DNA of 64,000 nt from Nocardioides immobilis (GCF_003515065.1 NZ_QXGH01000010.1:310001-374000); one strand, 5' to 3'; counted from the stretch's first letter, positions 33,072-42,558 are shown. Notes: a model not told the origin generated them from the letters alone. Made by a program: numbers and translations.

Positions 33072-36000
33072 ATGACGACGGAGCAGCACCTCTCCGCGAC
33101 GAGCGCCATGGTCGACCTTCGAGACCGCTACGTTGCGACCGCCGGCAGAGTGCAACTCACCGGAATACAGGCGCTTGCACGACTCCCGATCGAGCAGCAC
33201 CGCCGCGACCAGGCGGCGGGTCGTCGGGTCGGCACGTTCATCTCTGGATACGAAGGCTCACCGCTGGCCGGGTACGACCTCGAACTAGGACGCCATAGCG
33301 ATCTGCTCAAGGCGAACGACATCGTCTTCCTGCCAGCTCTCAACGAAGAATCAGCTGCGACGGCGGTCCAAGGCAGCCAACTTGCCACGACGTTCGCCGA
33401 CGCGACGCGCGACGGCGTCCTCGGCATTTGGTATGGGAAGGCCCCCGGGCTGGACCGGGCAACCGACGCGATTCGACACGGGAACCTGATCGGCGCCGAC
33501 CCCGGTGGTGGCGCCGTCCTGTTGGTTGGGGACGACCCGGCCGCTAAGTCGTCTAGCGTTCCATGCTCGTCGGAACTGGCCCTCGCAGATCTCTGCGTCC
33601 CATTTCTCTACCCGGCTGACAGCCAGGACATCATCGAGTTGGGACTTCACGCGATCGAACTCTCACGGGTCTCCGGCCTGTGGGTCGGGCTCAAGATCGT
33701 CACGGCGGTCGCCGATGGGTCCTCCACTGTCGATCTAGGGGTCCGGCGTGACGATCCCGTCATCCCACGAGGTTCGAAGAAGCACGTCCCGACGGCAAAG
33801 TTGCTCCAACCAAACCTTGGCCCTCTCGAACGCGACCTGGTCACGACGCGGCTACGGCTTGCACGCGAGTATGCGCGCGCGAACGGTCTCAATCGTCTCG
33901 TTGGACATGGGCAGGCCGACCGGATCGGAATCGTTGCCGCCGGCCGCACCTACCGTGACGTTCGGGCCGCACTCGAGCGGCTGGGGATCGATGGCGGCCA
34001 CCTGGGTGCCAGCCCGGTCCGGCTCCTGCGCGTCGGCATGCCGTTTCCGCTCGAGGAAGACACCGTCCGCGAGTTCGCTTCGGGGCTGGACGAGATCCTG
34101 GTGATTGAAGAGAAGCGGTCCTTCCTCGAAGGCGCCATCCGCGATGTGCTGTACGGCAAACCGGACGCCCCCAGGGTCACGGGCAAGACAGATTCCGCCA
34201 ATGGCGATCTGGTACCGGCTTACGGCGAGCTCGATGCGGACCTGATCCGCCCACTCCTCGCCCGCCGCCTACAGGCCAACCGTATCGAGGTCGATCCGCC
34301 GCCGGGCGCAGTGCAGCACACCGGCGAGGGTCGCAACCTGTTGCCGATCGTGAAGAGAGCACCGTACTTCTGCTCCGGTTGCCCTCATAACACCTCGACC
34401 AAGCCCGCAGGCGACTCACTGGTCGGTGGCGGCATCGGATGTCACGCGATGGTGCTGATGATGACCGAGGACCAAGTCGGTCCCGTCACCGGTCTATCGC
34501 AGATGGGAGGCGAAGGGCTCCAATGGATCGGGATGGCGCCGTTCATCGAGCGACGGCACTATGTTCAGAACCTCGGGGATGGCACGTTTGATCACTCAGG
34601 CTCGCTGGCCATTCGCGCCGCAGTCGCGAGTGGCGTCAACATCACCTATCGCCTGTTGTACAACTCTGCCGTCGCGATGACCGGCGGCCAGCAGGTCGTC
34701 GGCGCCAAGGGTATTCGTCAGGTCGTCGATCTCCTGCGAGCCGAAGGCGTGGCACGAGTCATCGTCACCACCGAGGATCGAAGCCGGTACCGAGGCGTTC
34801 GAATGCCGTCAGGCGTGCAGGTCTGGGATCGCCGGCGTATTCAGCAAGCTCAGGACACCCTCGCGGCCGTGCCTGGTGTCACTGTCCTGGTTCATGACCA
34901 GGAGTGCGCGAGCGAGAAGCGCCGGAAGCGGAAGCGAGGTCTTGCCGAGACACCTGCGATGCGCGTGCTGATCAACGAACGCGTGTGCGAAGGATGTGGT
35001 GATTGCGGTCGAAAGTCGAACTGCCTGTCGGTTCACCCCGTGGCCACGGATTTCGGACGCAAGACCCAGATCCACCAAGCTTCGTGCAACTTCGACTACT
35101 CCTGCTTGGAGGGTGACTGTCCGGCCTTCGTGACGGTGGTAGCCGACGACAGTCGCGGCAAAGCGCCGACCATCACTAACACGTTGACGGCGGACGAGAT
35201 CCCACCTCCTACCCCAGTCGTTCCATCCGATGCATTCGGTGTCCGGCTCACCGGAGTCGGTGGCACCGGAATCGTGACACTGTCGCAGGTACTCGCGACG
35301 GCGGGCCTATTGGCGGGATGGACCGCGCGATCACTGGACCAGACGGGACTCGCGCAAAAGGGAGGGGCGGTCGTCTCCGACATCCTCTTCAACCGTGCGG
35401 GGGCGGACACCACCAACAAGCTCGGTGCCGGAGAGTGCGACCTCTATCTGGGTTGCGACCTTCTCGTGGCTGCGGATCCGACCTACCTCGCAGTCGCCGC
35501 ACCGGACCGCACAGTTGCCGTGCTGTCGACAGCAGCCGTTCCCACGGGCCACATGGTTACGGATCCATGGGTGTCGTTCCCCGACGTCGAAGCGACGGCG
35601 GGCCGGGTCATCGCACGGTCTCGGCCAGGCGCACTCGCGTTCGATGCCCGTGAGATCGTGCAGGGGCTTTTCGGCGATGACCAGTTCGCGAACTTCTTCC
35701 TCGTCGGGGTGGCCTTCCAGGTAGGAGCAATCCCGCTTCCGGCCACCGCCGTGGAGGATGCCGTCCGGCTCAACGGAGTCGCGGTGGACATCAACCTCCA
35801 GGCGTTCCGCCGCGGTCGCCAGTATGCAGTCGATCCACGAACAGTTCGCGACCTCCTTCCCGCGCCAGGCTCAGCCCCGCGTGAGGACGCCGAGAGCGAA
35901 CTTGAGCGGCTGCTGCGAACCAGGTGCATCGACCTGACCGCGTACCAGTCCGCCAGCTACGCGGCACGATACGAAGAAGCGGTCGAGTCGATTCGCCGCC

Positions 36001-36539
36001 GCGAGAATGAGGTCATGCCGGGGTCGACCGCACTCTCTGAAGCCGTTGCACGCAACCTCTACAAGCTAATGGCCTACAAGGACGAGTACGAGGTCGCCCG
36101 CTTAAGCCTCGACCACACATTCGAGGAGGCGGTCGAGCGCCAGTTCGGTCAGGGCGCGAAGGCCTTCTACAACCTCCACCCCCCTGTGCTTCGTGCCCTC
36201 GGCATGACCCGGAAACTCCGTCTCGGGCCGTGGTTCAAGGGGGTACTGCGTGTCCTTTCGGCACTGCGAGTGCTCCGCGGAACGGCATTCGACCCGTTCG
36301 GCTACGCCAAGGTGCGTCGAGTTGAACGCGAGCTCGTCCGCGAATTCCTCGCCGTGCTCAACGTCTTGATCCGAGACCTGGCGGTGCACAACCTAACTAG
36401 AGCGGTCCAGATCGCTGCTCTGCCGGATTTGGTCAGGGGATACGAGGAGATCAAGATGGCAAATGTGATCGACTACCGCACTAAGCTGAACGGCCTCCTA
36501 AGCGAGTTCGAGACGCTCGGAACCGGAAGCGTGCGCTGA
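33072..36539 (+). CDS. Indolepyruvate ferredoxin oxidoreductase family protein (fused, 1155 residues)
   Basis: This large fused enzyme is of the aerobic-type indolepyruvate:ferredoxin oxidoreductase family, which oxidatively decarboxylates 2-oxo acids to acyl-CoA. The N-terminal pyruvate-ferredoxin-oxidoreductase-like domain starts ISGYEGSPLAGYD. A thiamine-diphosphate region has YFCSGCPHNTSTKPAGDS and GGGIGCHAMVLMM. Iron-sulfur cysteines occur as CEGCGDCGRKSNC around residues 639-651 and CNFDYSCLEGDC. The C-terminal gamma domain has GVGGTGIVTLSQVLATAG and GLAQKGGAVVSD. ATG 33072 directly follows a TTG. It is probably monocistronic. It gives the island a second route for 2-oxo acid oxidation besides the E1-E2-E3 complex. 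Confidence 0.9.
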   Translation: MTTEQHLSATSAMVDLRDRYVATAGRVQLTGIQALARLPIEQHRRDQAAGRRVGTFISGYEGSPLAGYDLELGRHSDLLKANDIVFLPALNEESAATAVQGSQLATTFADATRDGVLGIWYGKAPGLDRATDAIRHGNLIGADPGGGAVLLVGDDPAAKSSSVPCSSELALADLCVPFLYPADSQDIIELGLHAIELSRVSGLWVGLKIVTAVADGSSTVDLGVRRDDPVIPRGSKKHVPTAKLLQPNLGPLERDLVTTRLRLAREYARANGLNRLVGHGQADRIGIVAAGRTYRDVRAALERLGIDGGHLGASPVRLLRVGMPFPLEEDTVREFASGLDEILVIEEKRSFLEGAIRDVLYGKPDAPRVTGKTDSANGDLVPAYGELDADLIRPLLARRLQANRIEVDPPPGAVQHTGEGRNLLPIVKRAPYFCSGCPHNTSTKPAGDSLVGGGIGCHAMVLMMTEDQVGPVTGLSQMGGEGLQWIGMAPFIERRHYVQNLGDGTFDHSGSLAIRAAVASGVNITYRLLYNSAVAMTGGQQVVGAKGIRQVVDLLRAEGVARVIVTTEDRSRYRGVRMPSGVQVWDRRRIQQAQDTLAAVPGVTVLVHDQECASEKRRKRKRGLAETPAMRVLINERVCEGCGDCGRKSNCLSVHPVATDFGRKTQIHQASCNFDYSCLEGDCPAFVTVVADDSRGKAPTITNTLTADEIPPPTPVVPSDAFGVRLTGVGGTGIVTLSQVLATAGLLAGWTARSLDQTGLAQKGGAVVSDILFNRAGADTTNKLGAGECDLYLGCDLLVAADPTYLAVAAPDRTVAVLSTAAVPTGHMVTDPWVSFPDVEATAGRVIARSRPGALAFDAREIVQGLFGDDQFANFFLVGVAFQVGAIPLPATAVEDAVRLNGVAVDINLQAFRRGRQYAVDPRTVRDLLPAPGSAPREDAESELERLLRTRCIDLTAYQSASYAARYEEAVESIRRRENEVMPGSTALSEAVARNLYKLMAYKDEYEVARLSLDHTFEEAVERQFGQGAKAFYNLHPPVLRALGMTRKLRLGPWFKGVLRVLSALRVLRGTAFDPFGYAKVRRVERELVREFLAVLNVLIRDLAVHNLTRAVQIAALPDLVRGYEEIKMANVIDYRTKLNGLLSEFETLGTGSVR

Positions 36540-37519
36540 GTGCGTGGGGCGTGGCTCCGGTCCGGCGACAACGGTGCCGTGAACGTTTCGCCGCCCTCCC
36601 GCAGCGAAGGATGTCGACGACCGCCTGGCCTGGATCACCTGCCAGGGTGTGAGCGCCGGCCCAAACTGAACCCGGAGCGTCCGCCGAGAAACTGGTCCCT
36701 TTCGCTCCCCTCGGCACAAGCGAGCCGAGGCGAGCGAAGGGTGCAGTTGACAGTGGAGGACTGGGCCGAGATCCGCAGGCCGCACCGTGCCGCGATCGGG
36801 TATCAAGGACGATTGCCAGGATGTCGAGGTCTCGCGGAACACGATGCGTGCCGCAGTCGCCTCGGACGCCCCGCCGAGGCATCAGCGGAAGTCGGCTGGG
36901 TCAACGGTAGGCGGGTTTGAGGACGCGATCCGCGAGCAGTTGGCGCTGGTGCCGGCGATGCCCGGCCACGGCGATCGCCGAGCAGATCGGCTCGACCCGT
37001 GGCATCACGTTGTTCACCCTCCTCGTGCGCCGGTACGTCTCCTTCTACCGCTATGACACACCTGCTCCGCGTGCTGTACCGGCCCCATTGGTCGGTCAAC
37101 GACCGGCTCAACTACTCCACCCAGACCAAGAAGACCGCCGGTTGGGACGCGGACCGCAACGCGGGCCTGGCCGTCATGGAGACCTCGCTCCGCCCCAGTC
37201 TTCTTGATATCCGCAGGCGCCTTGAGCGCTCGGACTCGGAGGGAGTCGAGGGCTACCGCGTCCCGACAGATGACCATCGACCCGATGATGGCACCCGCAC
37301 CCGGAGCTCGTCAGTGGCGTTCCGTGGGGTCAGTGCGGAGATGGTGCACGGTTTGTTTGAGACGCCCGGTCCACACGGAGGCTGAGGCGGGGGACTCCGC
37401 GGCCAAGGTCTCGGGCGCCGACCTGAGGCTCCTGGACCGCGGACACTCGCGAGCGCTCGACGATCCCGAGCGAATGACGGAGGCGGTCTGATACCTGCCC
37501 CACCGGATCATAGAATCAT
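36540..37519. other. Decayed mobile-element region
   Basis: This region carries an IS21 IstA remnant (36745-37020). After it, a frame at about 37054-37185 reads RLNYSTQTKKTAGWDADRNA; I do not recognise its family, but it looks protein-like and is cut at both ends. The rest up to the SDR gene shows no recognisable gene. Confidence 0.5.
36745..37020 (+). pseudogene. IS21-family transposase istA, N-terminal fragment with frameshifts
   Basis: Successive frames read LTVEDWAEIRRPHRA, then VSRNTMRAAVASDAPPRHQR, FEDAIREQLALVPAMP and, in a third frame, AIAEQIGSTRGIT. Together they form the N-terminal HTH and linker of IS21 IstA (usual text: VEDWAEIRRLHRAEG, ISRNTVRxALxS, TVIAERIGW). At least two frameshifts are present and the catalytic DDE domain is missing. 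No istB was found. Confidence 0.75.
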
Positions 37520-38221
37520 TCAGCTGAATGCAACCCCACCGTTGACGTCCAACACCACCCCGGTGGCATAGCTGGCGTCGGCCCCCAGCAGGAACAGAAT
37601 GGGTCGCGCGATCTCCTCGGGCGAGGCGAACCGTCCGATCGGGAACATGTCAGTCTTGTAGCCGCGACCGGCGATCATTGGCGTGTCGATGGGCCCAGGC
37701 GCGACGCCGTTGACGCGCACGCCGTGCTGCATCTCGTTCTTCGCGATGGAGCGGACCATGGCGAGCAGGGCGCCCTTGCTCGCTGAATAGTGCGCGCCGG
37801 CAAGCACACCCCCGATGCGACCCGCGAGCGAGGCGACGCAAACGACGCTGCCGTGTGACTCGCGCAGGTGGGGCATAGCGGCCTGGACGCACCACAGCGT
37901 GCCCGCCACGTTGACGCCAAGCACGTGGTCGACGTCATCGGGACGGAGGTCGTCCAGGGCGATGTCGCGGCCATAGACGGCTGCGGACGTGATCAGCCCG
38001 GTCAACCCACCCGACGCAGCGAAAGACCCGAAGAGCGCATGCGCCTCGTCCCGGTCGCGCACGTCGCACTGGGCGTACTCATACCCAGGACGGGCGTCGC
38101 CTCCCTCGCCGTGAATGTCGACGCCGAGCACCTGGGCTCCTCGGTCGAGCAGCAGCGAAACTGTGGCCGCGCCAACGCCACTCGCGGCGCCGGTCACGAT
38201 GACTCGCTCCGGGTTGGTCAT
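37520..38221 (-). CDS. Short-chain dehydrogenase/reductase
   Basis: This 233-residue classical SDR has the NAD(P) motif TGAASGVG (10-17), catalytic YSASK, the Ser region VCVASLAG and the C-terminal PGPIDTPM. The usual NNAG stretch is replaced by ITSAA. ATG 38221 follows GAAGGAGAACC. It lies downstream of hyuB with a 73-base gap that contains a 12-bp hairpin. It may form the ketone substrate of the HyuAB-type carboxylase from an alcohol. A 14-bp palindrome CATTCAGCTGAATG overlaps its stop codon. Confidence 0.9.
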   Translation of the reverse strand: MTNPERVIVTGAASGVGAATVSLLLDRGAQVLGVDIHGEGGDARPGYEYAQCDVRDRDEAHALFGSFAASGGLTGLITSAAVYGRDIALDDLRPDDVDHVLGVNVAGTLWCVQAAMPHLRESHGSVVCVASLAGRIGGVLAGAHYSASKGALLAMVRSIAKNEMQHGVRVNGVAPGPIDTPMIAGRGYKTDMFPIGRFASPEEIARPILFLLGADASYATGVVLDVNGGVAFS

Positions 38222-38239
38222 GGTTCTCCTTCGTGAGTT

Positions 38240-38279
38240 GCGGTGTGGGGCCGGCGTCGGTGCACCTGCCCCACACCGC
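38240..38279 (-). terminator. Intercistronic hairpin between hyuB and SDR genes
   Basis: GCGGTGTGGGGC (38240-38251) pairs perfectly with GCCCCACACCGC (38268-38279), giving a 12-bp stem with a 16-base loop. No T-tract follows on the minus strand, so it may be a partial terminator or an mRNA-processing/stabilising structure that lowers SDR expression relative to the carboxylase. Confidence 0.5.
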
Positions 38280-38294
38280 GGCCCGGGTGACCGC

Positions 38295-40244
38295 TCAGGC
38301 GAGCCTGGAGCGGAGATCCGCGGTTGCCTGCTCGTCCACCGAGATGCCTTCTGGGTCAAGGTCCGGATCGCCGAGAACGACGACACCGTAGCTCCGGGCA
38401 GCACCTTCGACACTGACGTAGCCGTTCCGCACGTCCCGGAGGACGCGCTCCGACTCGCGCGAGGTCGCCGCGCCCCATCCACCGGCGCCCGCAGTTCGGT
38501 AGCGCCAGACCGCGCCGGGTCGCGTGCGCCAGACCTGCTCTTTTCCGTAGTGGAAGAAGGTGCCGTCCTCCGCGGCCAGGTCGAGCGTCTCGGGGTCGAG
38601 GGTCCCGGCCACCGGGGTCGAGACCGCGTACACGGTCGAGTCGGTGGGGAGTTGCCCTCCGTTTGAGAGCACCTGGTCCTCGACAGCGTCGAACAGCCAG
38701 ACACCCGTTCGGGTGCCGTTGCTTCCGCCGTTGATGCCGAAGCCCACCGAGTCCTTGACCCGCAACGGGCTCGTCCAGTGTTCGCTCGCGCGGCGCCAGA
38801 GAGTGTCCTTGACGACGGCCGCGCCGCCTCGGTTGAATCCAGCGCCGGCGCTGTCAACTGCGTACTCCTTGCGGAGGACGAGGACGGGGAGATCGGCCTC
38901 GATGGCCTCAGTCGCCGGGTCTAGGTTGTTGGCGAGGTAGATGACCTGGTAGCTGTCCCCGTCGCCGTACTGGGTTCCGGACCACGGGCCGTGCTCGCCG
39001 CCGCATTGACCGGTGGTCACCCACGGCACTCCGTCCTCGGTGACCCCGTTGCCGTTGTGCAGGCTGAGCGAACCGTAGTCGCCGCCGATCGCCCGGTCGC
39101 CGAGCGCCTCCTGGAGGGCGTCGAAGATCGCGGCGACGATGACACACGAGCTCTCCCAGAACATGAAGATGGCACCGTCCGGGGGAGTGGCACTCACGAT
39201 GGTGCCTGCAGGCAAGACGACGTCGATCGGGCGGTAGGTCCCGCTGGTGAAGGGCGTCTCGCGGTCGATCAGCATCTTGAGCGCGATGCCAACCGCGGTC
39301 TTCGAATCCAACACGCTGCCGTTGATCGACGTCCGTGCCTGGGGTGAGGAGCCGCTCAGGTCGACCTCGATGCGGTCACCGACCTTGGTGATGTCCACCC
39401 GGATCAGGTACTCGATGTCAGAGTCGATGCTGTCAGAGTCGATGCATCCCGAGCTCGAGTACTTCCCATCAGGAACGGTGCTCAGGGCCGTGCACATGGC
39501 CTCAGCCGAGACGTCGCATGTGTAGCGCACGGACCCGAGGAAGGCGTCCACGCCGTACCTCTCGACCGACTCGGTGATGAGACGCTCGGCGAGGTCCAGG
39601 TTCTGGCGGATGGTGGTAATGTCGGGCATCACAAGCGCTCCGAAGCGCGCGTTGTCGAGGAACAGATTGAAGGTCGACCGGACAGGCTTGCCGCCGGCGT
39701 ACAACAGTTGCGGGGACACGACGAGCCCCGTCTCGTACACATCGCGCTTGGTCGAGCTAAAGCCCGCGGGGACGATGCCGCCCATGTCCATCTGGTGAGC
39801 GCGCAGCGACACGAAGGACACGATCCTTCCGTCGTGGAACACGGGGCGGACGAACAGGACGTCGTTGACGTGCGTGCCCGTGCGGTAGGGGTCGTTGCAG
39901 ATCAGCACGTCCCCCAGGTTCAGGTTCTCGGGACCGTACTCGATGACGGCGTTGCGCACGCCGTCGCACATCGTCCCGAAGAAGGCGGCGAGGCTGTTAC
40001 TGACCGAGCACATCGGGTAGTCGAGCTCGGGGGGACCGTGGACGGTCGCGGCGAAGTCGTACCAGTCGCGCAGGATCGCCGAGAATGTGTTGTTGAGCAA
40101 CTGCCCACACATGTGGTCGACGACGTACCGCAAGCGTCCGGATACGACGGTCGCCGTGAACCTGTCCGCCTGGTACAGCTCCTCGAACTGGGCTTCGCTG
40201 AGGTCGCGTAGCCGAGTCTCGGATGTGGTGATGGTCGTGGTCAT
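38295..40244 (-). CDS. Hydantoinase B/oxoprolinase/acetone-carboxylase-alpha-like protein (HyuB family)
   Basis: This 649-residue HyuB-family protein is longer than typical hydantoinase B (~550-600) and nearer to carboxylase subunits. Visible motifs are DMGGIVPAGFSSTKRDVYET, the metal-site region CNDPYRTGTHVNDVLFVRPV and GQCGGEHGPWSGTQYGDGDS. In acetone and acetophenone carboxylases this subunit acts with a HyuA-like ATPase subunit to carboxylate an enol phosphate. ATG 40244 lies 3 bases after the hyuA-like stop (same strand). The 75-residue zinc ribbon in the same operon favours a carboxylase over a hydantoinase, but this is inference. Confidence 0.87.
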   Translation of the reverse strand: MTTTITTSETRLRDLSEAQFEELYQADRFTATVVSGRLRYVVDHMCGQLLNNTFSAILRDWYDFAATVHGPPELDYPMCSVSNSLAAFFGTMCDGVRNAVIEYGPENLNLGDVLICNDPYRTGTHVNDVLFVRPVFHDGRIVSFVSLRAHQMDMGGIVPAGFSSTKRDVYETGLVVSPQLLYAGGKPVRSTFNLFLDNARFGALVMPDITTIRQNLDLAERLITESVERYGVDAFLGSVRYTCDVSAEAMCTALSTVPDGKYSSSGCIDSDSIDSDIEYLIRVDITKVGDRIEVDLSGSSPQARTSINGSVLDSKTAVGIALKMLIDRETPFTSGTYRPIDVVLPAGTIVSATPPDGAIFMFWESSCVIVAAIFDALQEALGDRAIGGDYGSLSLHNGNGVTEDGVPWVTTGQCGGEHGPWSGTQYGDGDSYQVIYLANNLDPATEAIEADLPVLVLRKEYAVDSAGAGFNRGGAAVVKDTLWRRASEHWTSPLRVKDSVGFGINGGSNGTRTGVWLFDAVEDQVLSNGGQLPTDSTVYAVSTPVAGTLDPETLDLAAEDGTFFHYGKEQVWRTRPGAVWRYRTAGAGGWGAATSRESERVLRDVRNGYVSVEGAARSYGVVVLGDPDLDPEGISVDEQATADLRSRLA

Positions 40245-40247
40245 GTC

Positions 40248-42293
40248 TCAGGCCTTCCTGATCCGGATCTCGCCGAGGCGGCCGAGTCGCCCGACCTGGC
40301 CGCGCGGGATGAAGGTGGTTGAGGTGTCCTCACGGATGACCGCCGGACCGGCAATCTCGTCGTCGACGCTCAGGTCAGTGCGTCGGTATGCCGTTGCTGT
40401 CACGTCTTCGCCGTAGAGGTAGCGCAGCGTGATGTCCTCGCCCTCGAGGACGGCGCCGGCCGCCCGCTGCGGCGCATCCTGATAAGTGACCTTGGGGGTC
40501 TCGAGCCGCGCAGAGACGCGGAACGAGACGCCCTGGACCGGCATCATCTCGAACGCGCTGCCGGAGCGTGACGCGTACACAGTGTGGAAGTTGGCAATCA
40601 TCGCGGCGATGGACTCCTTGTCGAGCTTCCCGCTCGGCACCTCGACCAACGGTGTCTCCCATGTCTGTCCGACCAAGCGGCCGTCGTACGTCCTTGAGAA
40701 CGTCACGCCCTCCGCGTCGTCGGGAAGCTGCTTGCGCAGTTCGCTCTCCATCCGTTCGTAGAGGCCGTTGATGTGGTCGACGGCGTTTCCGTCGAGCAGG
40801 GTGTAGGAGCTCGCCACGGCGGAGTAGACCAGGTCGGTGCTGGTCAGGCCGACGGCCGAGAACAGGCCCGGGTTCGGGGGCACGACGACCTCCTTGGCGT
40901 TGACGAGGTCGAGAGCCGCGGGCAGGAGCATCGGCCCGGCGGCGCCGAAGGCCATCAGGGAGAAGTCGCGAGGGTCGAGTCCGTGCTTGACGGCGATATT
41001 GGTGACGCCCTCAGCGATGTTGTTGACGCCGATGGCGAAGGCCTGGCCCACGCGGGCGTCGATGTCGAGACCGGACGTCAGGGAAGCGAAGGAGTCGAGC
41101 GCGAGATCAGAGTCGAGCCGCTTCCCGCTGGCGAAGCCGTCCGGGTCGAGGATGCCGATCAAGAGGCACGCGTCGGTCATGGTCGGCTGGGTGCCGCCCT
41201 GCCCGTAGCAGGCGGGACCGGGATCGGCGCCCGCACTGCCGGGGCCGACCTTCAGCTCTCCGAAGGCGTTGACGGTAACCAGGCTGCCGCCGCCGGCGCC
41301 GATGCTGGAGATCTCGTTTGAGAGCGCGTTGACGACCAGGTCGTGCTCGAGCTCGAAGGTGGTGAGAACGAATGGGTCCCCGTCCACCACGACGCTGATG
41401 TCGCTAGACGTGCCGCCGACGTCGCAGCAAAGGAGGTTCGTTGCATCGATGAGCTTTCCGTAGTGAGAGCTGGCCATGGTGCCGGCAGCCGGGCCGGCGA
41501 AGACGATGCGGAAGGGCTTATGCATCGCGACCTCGACCGGGAGCAGCTCGGCGGCGCAGTCGGCGAAGTTGAGCTGGCCCGTGAAGTTCTGAGCTCGTAG
41601 GCCGGCGTTGAGCCGGCGCGCGTACTCGGTATAGATGAGCTTCATGAGGACGTCGATGACTGTCGTCGACGCTCGCGCGAACTCCTTTGCTAGTGGCGAC
41701 ACCTCGCTCGAGACCGACACCGGAACATCTCCCAGGATCTCGTGCGCCAGCTCGCGCAGGAGCTCCTCGTGCACGGGGTTGATGTAGGCATTCAGCAGGC
41801 AGATGGCCACCCCTTCGACGTTGCACCTCGCGAGCAACTCGAGCTGCGCACGAGCGTCCGCCTCGTCGAGCGCGGTCATCACCAACCCGTCGGCCGTGAC
41901 GCGCTCCCGGACGCCGCGACGCAGGTAGCGTTCAATGATGGGACGGTCGGCGTCCCCGAAGGACCGGCGCCACGTGGGGTCCGTCAAACCCTCCTGCGGT
42001 CGCCAGGTACGCCCGATGTCGAGGATGTCCCGATGCCCGTTAGTGGTCAGAAACCCGATCTTTGGGAGATTGCGCGTCAGCACAGCATTGAGTCCGTGGG
42101 TGCTCGCGTGATTGAAGTGCGTGATGTCGCTGACGCCCAGCTCGCGGGCGCCGTCGAGGACCGCTGACTCGGTGTTGCCGTAGATGGTTGGGACCTTGGC
42201 GACATGGATCTGGCCGTCGCGCACAGCGACGACGTCGGTGAAGGTACCACCCACATCGACGCCGACGATGGCGGCGGAGCTGTCGACGCTCAT
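40248..42293 (-). CDS. Hydantoinase A/acetone-carboxylase-beta-like ATPase (HyuA family)
   Basis: This 681-residue ASKHA-fold ATPase has phosphate-1 motif VGVDVGGTFTDVVAV (DVGGTFTD at 12-19) and a second motif LLCCDVGGTSSDISVV. The GGGSLVTVNAFGELKVGPGS and GADPGPACYGQGG segments are family hallmarks. It phosphorylates a carbonyl-derived enolate, or a hydantoin/oxoproline amide, for the HyuB subunit. ATG 42293 overlaps the zinc-ribbon gene's end by four bases; an in-frame extension upstream overlaps that gene and is rejected. It belongs to the operon driven from operator F. Confidence 0.89.
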   Translation of the reverse strand: MSVDSSAAIVGVDVGGTFTDVVAVRDGQIHVAKVPTIYGNTESAVLDGARELGVSDITHFNHASTHGLNAVLTRNLPKIGFLTTNGHRDILDIGRTWRPQEGLTDPTWRRSFGDADRPIIERYLRRGVRERVTADGLVMTALDEADARAQLELLARCNVEGVAICLLNAYINPVHEELLRELAHEILGDVPVSVSSEVSPLAKEFARASTTVIDVLMKLIYTEYARRLNAGLRAQNFTGQLNFADCAAELLPVEVAMHKPFRIVFAGPAAGTMASSHYGKLIDATNLLCCDVGGTSSDISVVVDGDPFVLTTFELEHDLVVNALSNEISSIGAGGGSLVTVNAFGELKVGPGSAGADPGPACYGQGGTQPTMTDACLLIGILDPDGFASGKRLDSDLALDSFASLTSGLDIDARVGQAFAIGVNNIAEGVTNIAVKHGLDPRDFSLMAFGAAGPMLLPAALDLVNAKEVVVPPNPGLFSAVGLTSTDLVYSAVASSYTLLDGNAVDHINGLYERMESELRKQLPDDAEGVTFSRTYDGRLVGQTWETPLVEVPSGKLDKESIAAMIANFHTVYASRSGSAFEMMPVQGVSFRVSARLETPKVTYQDAPQRAAGAVLEGEDITLRYLYGEDVTATAYRRTDLSVDDEIAGPAVIREDTSTTFIPRGQVGRLGRLGEIRIRKA

Positions 42294-42517
42294 GCGATTG
42301 CAATCCCCTCGCTGGTCAGGGAGACAGGACCCAGCAGCGACCACCGCGTCCGCTCGACGGAGTGCAGGCACGTTTGGCACTTCACGACCTTGAACCAGCC
42401 TCCCTCGCTGAGGACGGGGTAGGCCGTCAGCGAAGCCTCACCACATCGGTCGCAAGTGCCTTCGACGGGCGTTCGTTCGACCACCGGACCGGTGGTGGCA
42501 TGCAGGTGAGTCGTCAT
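42290..42517 (-). CDS. Small zinc-ribbon protein, possible third carboxylase subunit
   Basis: This 75-residue protein has two CxxC knuckles, Cys22/Cys25 (TCDRCGE) and Cys47/Cys50 (KCQTC), spaced like a rubredoxin-type zinc ribbon. ATG 42517 has an excellent ribosome binding site (AAGGAGCTTGCG). It is the first gene of the operon, overlaps hyuA by ATGA, and lies 32 bases after operator F. Acetone carboxylases have a small zinc-containing gamma subunit beside HyuAB-like chains; this short protein may play that role. No enzyme activity can be inferred from it alone. Confidence 0.8.
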   Translation of the reverse strand: MTTHLHATTGPVVERTPVEGTCDRCGEASLTAYPVLSEGGWFKVVKCQTCLHSVERTRWSLLGPVSLTSEGIAIA

Positions 42518-42540
42518 CGCAAGCTCCTTTGGCACTAGTT

Positions 42541-42558
42541 CGACCGACGGGTCGGTCG
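42541..42558. promoter_or_regulatory. TetR-type operator copy F (carboxylase-like operon)
   Basis: The 18 bases CGACCGACGGGTCGGTCG pair at 8 of 9 positions, with only the central GG unpaired. It lies 24-41 bases upstream of the minus-strand zinc-ribbon start, at the promoter of the hyu operon. Confidence 0.78.
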
